From contig JAJZCW010000001.1 of the NCBI GenBank assembly GCA_021828865.1, positions 168,961-232,960 of the forward strand: 64,000 nucleotides of DNA, written 5' to 3'. The translations under genes were made by a program, and so were the position numbers. Position 1 is the first letter of the stretch. Each line of letters opens with the position of its first letter. The stretch is from Bacillota bacterium. Its GTDB lineage: Bacteria; Bacillota; Bacilli; Alicyclobacillales; SLC66. Under the pieces are notes generated by a model. That model did not search any database and was not told the DNA's origin. It was given only the letters and a program-made list of their open reading frames with translations. Positions 1 to 9,200 of this stretch are shown here, piece by piece.

Positions 1-522
1 ATAACGCCCAAGCTCAATGGCCAGCGTTTTGGTGATTCCCTGAATTCCAGCTTTTGCTGCGCTGTAGTTGACCTGACCGCGATTGCCAAGGGCTGAGGTG
101 GAAGAAAAATTGATGATTCGCCCGTAATTTTGGGCAACCATGTAACGCTGCGCCACCTGCGCACAAAGAAAAGTGCCTTTTAAATGGACATTGATGACTG
201 CGTCAAATTCGTCGTCACTCATTTTATATACGAGCTCGTCGCGAATAATCCCCGCATTGTTGACGAGGATATCCACTCTACCGAACGTTTTTACCGCCTG
301 GTCAAACATGGCTTCGACCTGCTGCCTGACCGACACGTCACAGGAGACCGCAATGGCTTCTCCTCCCTCTGCCACAATGCCTTTTGCAGTCTCTTCCGCC
401 ATTTCAAAGTAGGCGTCACTGACTACCACATTGGCGCCATTTTTTGCAAATTGTCGTGCGGTTTCCGCACCAATTCCCCGTCCTGCGCCAGTGATGACCG
501 CTACCCTATTTTGTACCCCCAT
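1..522 (-). CDS. SDR family oxidoreductase, 3-oxoacyl-ACP/acetoacetyl-CoA reductase type (3' end outside window)
   Basis: The first 174 residues of a short-chain dehydrogenase/reductase are visible; the C-terminus lies beyond base 1. Seen directly: the NAD(P) glycine motif TGAGRGIG at residues 11-18, the NNAG motif near residue 90, and the catalytic pair YSAAK (Tyr153, Lys157) preceded by a serine cluster near residue 140. These are the marks of FabG-like reductases, which reduce 3-oxoacyl thioesters with NADPH. The ATG at 522 has a GAGGAGAG ribosome site just upstream. The gene lies 29 bases downstream of a MaoC hydratase pair on the same strand, so I infer a reductase plus dehydratase module acting on acyl-CoA or acyl-ACP, in fatty-acid or polyester metabolism. 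Substrate cannot be told from sequence. Family call firm, exact role open. Confidence 0.85.
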   Translation of the reverse strand, partial: MGVQNRVAVITGAGRGIGAETARQFAKNGANVVVSDAYFEMAEETAKGIVAEGGEAIAVSCDVSVRQQVEAMFDQAVKTFGRVDILVNNAGIIRDELVYKMSDDEFDAVINVHLKGTFLCAQVAQRYMVAQNYGRIINFSSTSALGNRGQVNYSAAKAGIQGITKTLAIELGRY

Positions 523-551
523 CAATTCTCTCTCCTCGTATTTGCACTAAT

Positions 552-953
552 TTAGTAACGCAATGTCGCGTTGCCTTTAATGACCACCTGGCTGCTTTCC
601 GTCTCCGCAACCACCTGTAAATACACGTACTCCCCGTCTTCCTTTTCCTCGACTTTACTGATCGTCCCTTTACAAATCACCTTGTCACCAGGCCTTACCA
701 TGGCTCGAAAACGGACGCCAAAATCGATCAAATCCGCATCCGTTCCTGCAAAATCAGTGACTACTTGCCCGACATAGGCCATCGAAAGCATGCCGTGCGC
801 AATAATGCCGCCAAGTCCTGCCTGTTCAGCAAACTCTTCAATCGTGTGGATGGGATTAAAATCTCCGGAAGCCCCGGAGTACTTTACCAAATCCATTTTG
901 GTGATAGGCCCTTTGATGAGTGTTGGTAAGGAGGTCCCTACTGGATAACGCAT
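552..953 (-). CDS. MaoC-like (R)-specific enoyl hydratase/dehydratase, catalytic subunit type
   Basis: A 133-residue hot-dog fold protein of the MaoC family. It contains the hydratase signature SGDFNPIH (residues about 29-36), with the Asp and His expected for catalysis, followed by GGIIAHGMLSM, which forms the active-site helix region in (R)-hydratases. Enzymes of this family hydrate 2-enoyl thioesters or dehydrate 3-hydroxyacyl thioesters. The ATG follows the TAG stop of the preceding gene directly, so the two are translationally linked. The partner has the FAS1-type N-terminal hot-dog half but lacks the His. The arrangement resembles the mycobacterial HadA/HadB heterodimers; I infer a heterodimer here. 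The SDR reductase gene follows on the same strand. Confidence 0.82.
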   Translation of the reverse strand: MRYPVGTSLPTLIKGPITKMDLVKYSGASGDFNPIHTIEEFAEQAGLGGIIAHGMLSMAYVGQVVTDFAGTDADLIDFGVRFRAMVRPGDKVICKGTISKVEEKEDGEYVYLQVVAETESSQVVIKGNATLRY

Positions 954-1394
954 CTATGTATCACTCCCCTGTGTCATGATCACGGTTGACCTTGAGGTAA
1001 ACAAAATTTCCCCCTGAGAAGTGACCCCTTTTTCTTCAAAAATCAAAAAGATCATTTTGCCAAGGCTTCCTGAACGTGAATAGGATTCACCGAGGCGATA
1101 GGAACACCAGATGGTTTCTCCCACATACAAAGGACGCTCAAAATGAAACTGCTGTTCGCCGTGGATCAATCCTTCAGTAGGAATCACCAATCCGTCGATC
1201 ACGCCGTAATCCAATGTGCGCGCAAAGGTAGGCGGAGCGATTAAGCGACCATGACGAGATTTTTTTGCATACGTTTCGTCTACATACAATGGGTTCGGGT
1301 CGCCGATCGCCTCTGCAAATTTGCGAACTGCTCCCCTTTCAATCCAATTTTCCACTGGGGTGGACCACTTTCCAATAAGTTCCTGGTTGATCAT
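954..1394 (-). CDS. MaoC_N / FAS1-like dehydratase domain protein, probable non-catalytic partner
   Basis: A 146-residue protein of the FAS1-like dehydratase (MaoC N-terminal) family. The region IGDPNPLYVDETYA (residues about 29-42) aligns with the hydratase motif of its neighbour, but Tyr stands where the catalytic His would be. The family is known from HadA/HadC-type subunits, which bind the acyl chain while a MaoC partner supplies catalysis. It is the first gene of the leftward unit with the MaoC hydratase and SDR reductase, and ends immediately before the hydratase start codon. The start used is ATG at 1394. The upstream gap of about 115 bases is shared with the divergent methyltransferase gene and should hold promoters for both. 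Confidence 0.78.
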   Translation of the reverse strand: MINQELIGKWSTPVENWIERGAVRKFAEAIGDPNPLYVDETYAKKSRHGRLIAPPTFARTLDYGVIDGLVIPTEGLIHGEQQFHFERPLYVGETIWCSYRLGESYSRSGSLGKMIFLIFEEKGVTSQGEILFTSRSTVIMTQGSDT

Positions 1395-1431
1395 ACGTCT
1401 GCCCCCAAATCATTTTGCTAATGTGCTAAAG

Positions 1432-1459
1432 TTGACAAAAGCCTAATTTATCCTAGACT
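1432..1459 (+). promoter_or_regulatory. Candidate sigma-A promoter for the ypsC-type methyltransferase gene
   Basis: A perfect -35 hexamer TTGACA (1432-1437) is followed after 16 bases by TAGACT (1454-1459), 4 of 6 matches to the -10 consensus. The ribosome site AAAAGGAG and an ATG lie about 50 bases downstream. Inferred from sequence alone. Confidence 0.5.
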
Positions 1460-1509
1460 GGTCTTTGGACTAATCATAGCATGAAGGATCGCAAAAGGAG
1501 AAACAATTG

Positions 1510-2625
1510 ATGGAGTATACGCTAATTGCCACCGCTCCCCTGGGACTAGAATCAGTAGTCGCCAATGAAGCACGTAGGCTCGGATTTACGGAAATACAGA
1601 CGGAGAACGGCAGGGTTCGTATTCAAACTGACCTTGAAGGAGTCGTGAAAAGCAATCTCTGGTTTCGTACGGCAGACCGAATCCTGCTTGTACTCGGAGA
1701 ATTTCCTGCCTACACGTTCGATGATCTCTTTGAAGGGACGAGGGCGTTGCCTTGGGACGAATGGTTAGCCGAAGACGCGAAGTTCCCTGTATCCGGTAGA
1801 TCGCACAAATCGCAACTTTCCAGTGTGCCCGCCTGTCAATCAATTGTGAAAAAGGCTATAGTAAAAAAATTGTCTGATGCGTACATGACGAACTGGTTTC
1901 AAGAGGACGGTGCCACTTATCCGATTGAAGTGATGCTATTAAACGACATTGCTACGATTACCTTGGACACGTCTGGTGCAGGTTTACATAAAAGAGGTTA
2001 CCGCACGGAGGCTGGCGCAGCGCCGATGAAGGAGACTCTCGCCGCTGCTCTGGTCATCCTCAGCCGATGGCATGGGGAAAGGGCATTGCTAGATCCTTTT
2101 TGCGGTTCGGGAACAATCGCTATTGAAGCGGCGCTCTATGCGGCCAATATCGCACCAGGGCTAAATCGGGACTTCATTTCAGAACAATTTGAATGGATCC
2201 CCAAAAGATTGTTTAAAGAAGCGCGCGATGCTGCAAGAGACCAGATCAAGCAAACTGATCTCCATCCTATTTACGCATCGGATATCGACGCAAAAGCGGT
2301 AAACCTCGCCAATGCGAACGCAGCAAGAGCAGGTGTCGACTCGTTGGTACAGTTTTCCACGAGGGCACTGAAAAACATCGAGATCGTTGAGGAACGCGGC
2401 GTATTGATTGGCAACCCTCCTTACGGCGAACGCATGGGAGAGGCAAATGAAGTGCGTCAACTGTACGAAACGCTGGGGAAAATCAAAAATCAACACCCTG
2501 GTTGGTCCATGTACATCCTGTCTGGCCAGCCACTTTTTGAGCGCTGGTTCGGAAAGGCTGCAGATAAACGCAGAAAACTATACAACGGCCGAATCGAGTG
2601 CCAGTACTACCAATACACGAAATAA
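1510..2625 (+). CDS. ypsC: THUMP-domain class I SAM-dependent RNA methyltransferase (YpsC/RlmL N-half family)
   Basis: A 371-residue protein with an N-terminal THUMP RNA-binding region (roughly residues 50-155) and a C-terminal UPF0020 Rossmann methyltransferase domain. The SAM-binding motif LLDPFCGSGTIAIEAAL lies near residue 197 and the N6/N2-type catalytic motif GNPPYGERMG near 300. The length matches Bacillus YpsC, which corresponds to the N-terminal half of E. coli RlmL, the 23S rRNA guanine-2445 N2-methyltransferase. The ATG at 1510 is nine bases after AAAAGGAG; a TTG directly before it (1507) is also possible. It is a single-gene unit, divergent from the MaoC genes and convergent with metH. 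Function in 23S rRNA modification is inferred from the family. Confidence 0.87.
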   Translation: MEYTLIATAPLGLESVVANEARRLGFTEIQTENGRVRIQTDLEGVVKSNLWFRTADRILLVLGEFPAYTFDDLFEGTRALPWDEWLAEDAKFPVSGRSHKSQLSSVPACQSIVKKAIVKKLSDAYMTNWFQEDGATYPIEVMLLNDIATITLDTSGAGLHKRGYRTEAGAAPMKETLAAALVILSRWHGERALLDPFCGSGTIAIEAALYAANIAPGLNRDFISEQFEWIPKRLFKEARDAARDQIKQTDLHPIYASDIDAKAVNLANANAARAGVDSLVQFSTRALKNIEIVEERGVLIGNPPYGERMGEANEVRQLYETLGKIKNQHPGWSMYILSGQPLFERWFGKAADKRRKLYNGRIECQYYQYTK

Positions 2626-2654
2626 AACAAATTGAACGTATTGGCTTTGGGTCT

Positions 2655-2703
2655 GGCACTGGGTAGGTAGAGTGTGTATTTCGGTTCCTACTTCCTCAGT
2701 GCC
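2655..2703. terminator. Imperfect inverted repeat between convergent genes, possible terminator
   Basis: A 16-base arm (2655-2670) pairs with 2688-2703 with three mismatches, starting from GGCACTG/CAGTGCC. It lies between the convergent ypsC and metH genes, where a shared terminator is expected. There is no clear T-run on either strand, so the call is weak. Confidence 0.35.
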
Positions 2704-2746
2704 ATCCCTGCCCAATCTCTCATGAGTACTTGATCACATTCAGAAG

Positions 2747-5700
2747 TTACTGTTGGATCATCGTGTCATCTTCCACATTCACGTTGAAGTACCTGGCCTC
2801 CGGATGAGCAAACACCATGGCAGATACGGACGCCTCCGGCTCCATCATGAAGCCGTCCGTCAGCTCCACACCAATCGTTTGAGGCTCCAGTAGCCGGAAT
2901 AATATCGCCTGATCATCAAGATTGGGACAAGCTGGATAGCCAAATGACACACGAATGCCTTGATACTTCGCTAAAAACCTTTCGCGCATCGTCATCTCCA
3001 GTGGATCGCTGAATCCCCAGCGATCTCTTAGCATCGCGTGAAGCCGCTCTGCAAACGCTTCTGCCAGTTCCAAAGCGAGCGCCTGAATTGCATGTGATTG
3101 CAAAAAGTGGCCTTCAGCCTTCAATTTTTCCGAATAGGCCCTTATGTTTTGCCCCGTAGTCACGACAAACATGGCCGTATAATCCATGGTATCGCTATCC
3201 GTTTGGCGCAAAAAGTCGGAGAGACAAAGATGCGGCGCTTTTCGCTGCCTTGGAAACACCAGTCGTTCGCGGATCTGCTTCCCGTTTGGATCACGATAAA
3301 TCAATACCTCGTTTTCTTTTGCTTTTGCTGGGAAAAATTGATACACCGCATGTGCTTCAAGCACTCCATCCGCTTTTGCCTGGCGTACCAAATCAAGAAT
3401 CATCTGCTGATAGGATACCGCCTGTTCATCTTGCTCCTGTAATTTTTTCTCGATGTTTCCGCGAAGCCCCAAATGCTTGCCAAGCAGCATCTGCCAATTC
3501 AAATACGGCACAAGCTGATCAATCGGATAGTTTCTCAATACATGTCGATCGAGGTCCGGCGGCGTCATCACTGGCGCGTCAGACGTAATCTCTGAATCTG
3601 CGCGTGTGGGCTCCTTTTCGCTCGAATCACTTTTAGCATCAACAGAACCTGAGGATGGATTCGCCACTTCATCCAATATAGAGGATTTTTCCAACTCACC
3701 TGTAGCAAGGCGATTAGCTAGGTTCAAGCCTTCCATCGCATCTTTTGCATAGAGAACAGGACCGTCATAGGCAGGCGCAATTTTCGTGTCCGTGAATTTC
3801 TTCGTTAGTGCGGCTCCCCCTACCAAAAGCGGTACCTCAATTCCCGCCGCTTTCAAGTCAGCTGCCGTAACGACCATTTGTTGTGCAGATTTCACGAGCA
3901 ATCCCGACAATCCTAGTGCATCGGGCTGATGCTCCTTGTAAGCCTTGATCAATTCATCCGGTGGGACCTTGATGCCGAGGTTGATCACCTCGAACCCATT
4001 ATTCGAAAGGATGATGTCGACAAGGTTCTTACCGATATCGTGAACATCACCTTTCACCGTTGCGAGCAGGATTTTCCCTTTTCCTGCTGACTCTGATTTT
4101 TCCATATGAGGTTCAAGGTGTGCCACCGCTGCCTTCATCACTTCCGCACTCTGAAGCACCTCTGCTACAATCAGTTCATTGCGGTTAAAAAGACGACCCA
4201 CCTCAGCCATCCCGTCCATCAGTGGGCCATTGATGATATCTAGTGGCACGCTTGTAGCAAGTGCCTCTTCCAAATCCGCAATAAGCCCTTCCTTGCTGCC
4301 CTCGATCACGTGTTTTGCAAGCCTTTCAGGTAACGGAAGCAGTTCCCGGTTCGTCTCCACCTGCTCCACTTTTTTCTCGCGAAAATGGGCGGTAAAGTCC
4401 GCAACGGCCTGTTCGTCCGTCTGAAACAAAATCTTCTCCGACAGTTCCCTTTCCATTTCAGGGATACTCGCGTACCGCTCAAGTTTTTCCGCATTGACGA
4501 TCGCAAAATCAAGTCCTGCCTTGGTGGCATGATACAAATACACCGCATTCAGTACCTCGCGCCCTGCAGGTGGCAATCCAAAAGACACGTTGCTAACGCC
4601 AGCCACAGTGAAGCTGCGCGGAAATTCTTCTTTGATGTGACGGATCGCCTCCATCGTGGCATTCGCCGAACCGTAATAATTGACATCCCCTGTGCCAACG
4701 GGGAAAACCAGCGGATCAAAGATGATATCAGCAGGATCGAGTCCGTATTTTTCCGTCAAAAGCTGATAGGAACGCCTCGCCACTTCCATTTTTCGCGCCG
4801 CACTGACCGCCATTCCTGTTTCATCGATGAGGCCAACGACCACACTGGCGCCGTAATTTTTGATGAGCGGTACGATCTCTTCAAAGCGTTTTTCTCCGTC
4901 TTCTAGATTGATCGAATTGATGATGGATTTGCCCTGCATATGTTTGAGCCCTAGTTCCACGACCGCAGGATCGGTCGAATCGATCATGAACGGCACTTTT
5001 ACCATTTTCGTGGCATAGGACAAAAAGCGGTCCATATCTGTCACTTCGTCGCGATCCGGGTCCGCGAGGCAGACATCGATCAGGTGTGCGCCTTTTTTCA
5101 CCTGGGCACGCGCCACTTCTGCCGCTTCTTCGTATTTTCCGTCCGCAATCAGACGCTTAAATTTGCGGGATCCGATGACATTTGTCCGCTCCCCTATGAG
5201 GACAGGACGGATGTCACCTTCAATAAATAGCGGTTCAATTCCAGCCAGTGCAGGGGTATGAGTCGCTACCGGTTTACGCGGTGACACACCAGAGAGCGTT
5301 ATAGCTAGCGCACGTGTATGATCTGGCGTCGTTCCGCAACACCCACCGGCAATGTTGAGCCAACCTTTATTCGCAAAATCCAGCATTTTTCTAGAAAAAC
5401 TCTCCGGCGATTCGTGGTAGTGCCCCTCTTCATCCGGCATCCCCGCATTGGGATAGCAACTGACGCCAGTCAGCGACAACTCGGACAGCGTACGAACGTG
5501 GTCCTTCATCAGCTCCGGCCCTGTCGCACAATTGATGCCAACGGATAGCGGATGCAGGTGCTCGATCGCAATGTAAAACGATTCGATGGTTTGACCAGCA
5601 AGTGTGGTACCCATCGCCTCAATTGTGCCCGATACCATCACCGGAATTCTCGTGTGCATCGCAGCAAATGCCGCCTGAATGGCGGTGGTCGCCGCCTTGA

Positions 5701-6208
5701 CATTCAGCATGTCCTGGGCAGTCTCCACAAGGAGTACATCCGCGCCAGCCTCGACCAGCGCCAGCGCCTGCTCAAAGTAGGCAGCCTGCAACTCGTCAAA
5801 GCTGATTCCACCTGTCACCGATAGTGTCTTTGTCGTCGGTCCGATAGAACCTGCCACATAGCGAGGATGATCACTCGTCGAATACTCCGCGCAGGAGGCT
5901 TTGGCTAGTTTTACCGCCGCCATGTTGATCTCTCGCGCTAGATGCTGTAAGCTATACTCCGCCAACACCACTGATGTTGCACCAAATGTGTCGGTTTCGA
6001 TGATATCAGCGCCAGCCTGTAAGTATTCGCGATGAATGTCCAGAATCACATCCGGACGAGTCAACACCAAATATTCATTGCAACCTTCATACTCTTCTCC
6101 GCCAAAATCCTCCGCGGTGAGTGACAGTCGCTGGATCATCGTTCCCATCGCACCGTCAAGAATCAATATTTTTTCCTGCATCCGTTCCTGTAGCGTTTTT
6201 GTCATCAC
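2747..6208 (-). CDS. metH: Cobalamin-dependent methionine synthase
   Basis: Transfers the methyl group of 5-methyltetrahydrofolate to homocysteine through methylcobalamin. The four MetH modules are present in order: the homocysteine domain (about 1-320) with zinc cysteines in GINCATG and GGCCGTT; the pterin domain (about 340-610) beginning IGERTNVIGSRKF; the B12 domain (about 640-880) with the cobalt-ligand motif DVHDIGKN; and the reactivation domain (about 910-1150) that binds SAM. A Ser/Glu/Asp-rich stretch of about 50 residues links the last two. About 1153 residues is slightly short of E. coli MetH. The start is uncertain: GGAG at 6222-6219 is 10 bases from GTG 6208 and 13 from ATG 6205, while the longer TTG frame (6217) sits too close. 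It is last in a unit after addB-addA, 37 bases beyond addA. No SAM or cobalamin riboswitch is seen directly upstream. Confidence 0.95.
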   Translation of the reverse strand: MMTKTLQERMQEKILILDGAMGTMIQRLSLTAEDFGGEEYEGCNEYLVLTRPDVILDIHREYLQAGADIIETDTFGATSVVLAEYSLQHLAREINMAAVKLAKASCAEYSTSDHPRYVAGSIGPTTKTLSVTGGISFDELQAAYFEQALALVEAGADVLLVETAQDMLNVKAATTAIQAAFAAMHTRIPVMVSGTIEAMGTTLAGQTIESFYIAIEHLHPLSVGINCATGPELMKDHVRTLSELSLTGVSCYPNAGMPDEEGHYHESPESFSRKMLDFANKGWLNIAGGCCGTTPDHTRALAITLSGVSPRKPVATHTPALAGIEPLFIEGDIRPVLIGERTNVIGSRKFKRLIADGKYEEAAEVARAQVKKGAHLIDVCLADPDRDEVTDMDRFLSYATKMVKVPFMIDSTDPAVVELGLKHMQGKSIINSINLEDGEKRFEEIVPLIKNYGASVVVGLIDETGMAVSAARKMEVARRSYQLLTEKYGLDPADIIFDPLVFPVGTGDVNYYGSANATMEAIRHIKEEFPRSFTVAGVSNVSFGLPPAGREVLNAVYLYHATKAGLDFAIVNAEKLERYASIPEMERELSEKILFQTDEQAVADFTAHFREKKVEQVETNRELLPLPERLAKHVIEGSKEGLIADLEEALATSVPLDIINGPLMDGMAEVGRLFNRNELIVAEVLQSAEVMKAAVAHLEPHMEKSESAGKGKILLATVKGDVHDIGKNLVDIILSNNGFEVINLGIKVPPDELIKAYKEHQPDALGLSGLLVKSAQQMVVTAADLKAAGIEVPLLVGGAALTKKFTDTKIAPAYDGPVLYAKDAMEGLNLANRLATGELEKSSILDEVANPSSGSVDAKSDSSEKEPTRADSEITSDAPVMTPPDLDRHVLRNYPIDQLVPYLNWQMLLGKHLGLRGNIEKKLQEQDEQAVSYQQMILDLVRQAKADGVLEAHAVYQFFPAKAKENEVLIYRDPNGKQIRERLVFPRQRKAPHLCLSDFLRQTDSDTMDYTAMFVVTTGQNIRAYSEKLKAEGHFLQSHAIQALALELAEAFAERLHAMLRDRWGFSDPLEMTMRERFLAKYQGIRVSFGYPACPNLDDQAILFRLLEPQTIGVELTDGFMMEPEASVSAMVFAHPEARYFNVNVEDDTMIQQ

Positions 6209-6245
6209 ATCAGTCAATCTCCATCAACCTGCACTCTCTATATAA

Positions 6246-9200
6246 TTACCCGATCACGCGTACCGGTAAGTCATGGCGCGCAAAATACAACCACGCCTCT
6301 TTCACTGGTTTATGATACCCTTTTGCCATTGCGTCTGCATAGAGGTGCAATTGAATCGCGTACTTTTCAGCAAGCTCCCTCTCCTTTTGATGGTCACCCA
6401 GTCGATCCGTTTTATAGTCGACGATCACCAATTCTCCCGCTTCCTCAAATACGGTGTCCACTACGCCCTGTACGACTACCTTGTCCCTCTCATCCGCTGT
6501 TTCATCCAGTGTGTTGGCTTGAACCGAAAGCGTAAATGGGACTTCTCTTTTTAAGAAGTCTCGTGCCTGCCAGACTCTTGTACCGAGAGGACCACTAAAA
6601 AACTGGTGCCCCCATTTCCACAAATCGCGAATTTCTGGTTGATCTTCTACCCCTTTGGCAGAAATCACTCGCTTCCATTCTGCTTCAAACCAAGCCTCAT
6701 CAAGGGTGCCTTCCTGAATCTTCATTTGTTGCATAAAAAGATGCCATAGCGTCCCCATTTCCGTTGGCGTGAGCCCTTTTTCCCCTTGCACAAATCGCGG
6801 CCTGATCTCCGTCCAAGCAAAAGGAGGAGACGCCAAAAACGATGCTTCTTCTGCGTTTGTCTCGTTCATTTCTTCACGATGTGCCGCACTTGCTGCACTC
6901 ACTCGTTTGCGCCACTCTGTCACGCTGACTTTCGCATAGATGTTGGTTTCACTTGAAGCATCCCCTTCACTCATCTGTGCTGCCATCGCAGACATGATCA
7001 CATTCATCTGTGACGCTTCTTCCGGTGTGGTGGGTGCTAGAAGAGAAGGATCAAATTGAAGCAACCGCTGCGTGGTTTCTGACAGATCACTATCTACCTC
7101 ATTTGGCCTCTCAAAATCCTCCACCTTGTCCCAACATTTGACGGAAAAATACTTCAACCCCTCATCACTTGAAAAAATAGCAGGTAACAACCAGTCCAAA
7201 AAGCGTTTCGCCTGCAACAATTGGTCATCCGTCAACGGCTTTCCTGACGCATAAGTCATGGAAAAATCGTCCATTGCCTGTTGCAGCAAAGCGTTGGTTC
7301 CCTTCGCACTTGCCAAAAGCACCAATCGCTCTCGCGCCCTAGTCATGGCCACATATAGCACCCTTGCCTCTTCTGCTAGACTTTCCTTCTCATCGAGTTC
7401 CTGAAGCGCCATACTCGTCAATGTGGGAATGCGTTCCCTTTGATCCAGCCTCGTTTCTTTCATTCCAAACCCATACTTTCGATGCAGGTAAAACGTCGAA
7501 TCATGCCTCGTGTTAAACTGATTGCCAAGTCCCGCCACAAAAACAACGGGAAACTCCAACCCCTTGCTTTTATGAATGGTCATCAAGCGAACCACATTGT
7601 CATGCTCAGAAAACACGGAGGCCCCGCCCAAATCAAGCTCGCTGTTTTCCAAATGATCATCTAGATAGCTTACAAATTTGGAAAAATAGTGACTCCCCAC
7701 GCTGTCGTACACCGAAGCCATGCGTTCCAGATAGGACAGATTGGCGATTCTCACCGCACCGCCAGGAGCAACCTTGAAATACGCCAGAAGTCCACCGTCC
7801 CGCAAAAGAGAAGAGACTGCTTCCGGTAGCGGCAATGTCCGGGCCACCGTTCTCCAGTCTTCTAACCGTGCCAAAAAAAGATGGGCTTTTTCCCACAAAC
7901 TCCGATCCGTAATATCCGATGCAGGTTCATTCGCGTTTAGTTCGCATAACGCCTCGTAAAAATTCCCATTCGAATAACTCCTCGTCAATGCAAGCTCCTT
8001 ACTAGAAAATCCCCCGATAAATGAGCGAAGCACGCTGATGAACGGGATGTCCTGTTGAGGATTGTCTACCACGTGCAAAAGGGCATGGGCAAGGCGAATC
8101 TCATACCCAGCAAAAAATCCGCTGTCTGCGTTTCCTGCTGCAGGAATTCCTTGTTTGCGAAGTACGCCCAGTAAGGTGTCTATGCGAGACCTGTCTGCGC
8201 GAAGCAAGATGGCAAAGTCTCGGTATTCCAGCGGTCGATATTTTTTTGAACTAGCATCATAAACAGCATGGCCCGCGTTCATCATTTCCATTATTCGAGA
8301 AGCGATGACAAGTCCTTCACGCTGCATCTTCTCGAGCTCCTGAATCCACTCGTCATCGCGAGTGAGGTCATCATGCTCAGCGCCAGGTTCTTCATCTGTC
8401 AGTGCGCCTTCCCCGTCATCTGACTCATCCTCATCCCCATTTTGCAACCTCCCGCTCTCCACCAGGTGAAGTTCCACCTTTGCAGCAAGTGTGAGAATCC
8501 CAGATTCCTGAGGGTAATTGGCAAGCGGCACCATCTTCGCACTGTCATCATAGACAAGCCCGCCTAGCACAGGCGTGAACAATTGACCAAACAACAGATT
8601 GACCGCGTCCACCACCTCTTTGCGACTGCGATAATTTTCATTCATGTCAATCACATTGCCTGACCCAAGGTACGCTTTTGCTTTCTGCAAAAAAAGTCCC
8701 GGTTCCGCCATGCGAAAACGGTAAATGCTTTGCTTCACGTCTCCCACGAGAAAGACGATTGGTTCCCCAAGTGTCGCTAGTTGTTGCAAGATCGCATCCT
8801 GAAGCGGGCTTGTGTCCTGATATTCGTCCACCATGATTTCCTGATACTTTCCCGAGAGTTCCTGTATCACTCCTGATCGCGCATCGGTTTTACGAAGGAG
8901 ATCATAGGCCATGTGCTCCAAATCCTGAAAATCCACAATGCCAAGCATTCTTTTTTGGGCTTGATAAGCTGCAGAAAAATCCGCAAGCATAGAGGCCAAC
9001 AAACGAACATCTGCGATTCCGTTTTTCACCTGTTGCTCCAGCACACCAGGTGTTCGTTCGCCAAGGTGCAGGTCAGCGATCAGTTTTCTGGCATCTTTCC
9101 TGTTTTTTTGGATCCTTTCTTTAATGGTTTTGTCTGCCACGCGATTAGGAGGCAAATTAGAGAAGGGCTCCTTCCAGGATGACATATCCGAAAACGAGCG

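Noticed and set aside
4385..4906. 173-residue plus-strand frame inside metH
   Set aside because: Antisense shadow of metH; composition reflects the reverse complement of conserved coding sequence.
6218..6245. Search for a SAM or cobalamin riboswitch before metH
   Set aside because: Only 28 bases separate the genes, and no conserved riboswitch core is present there.
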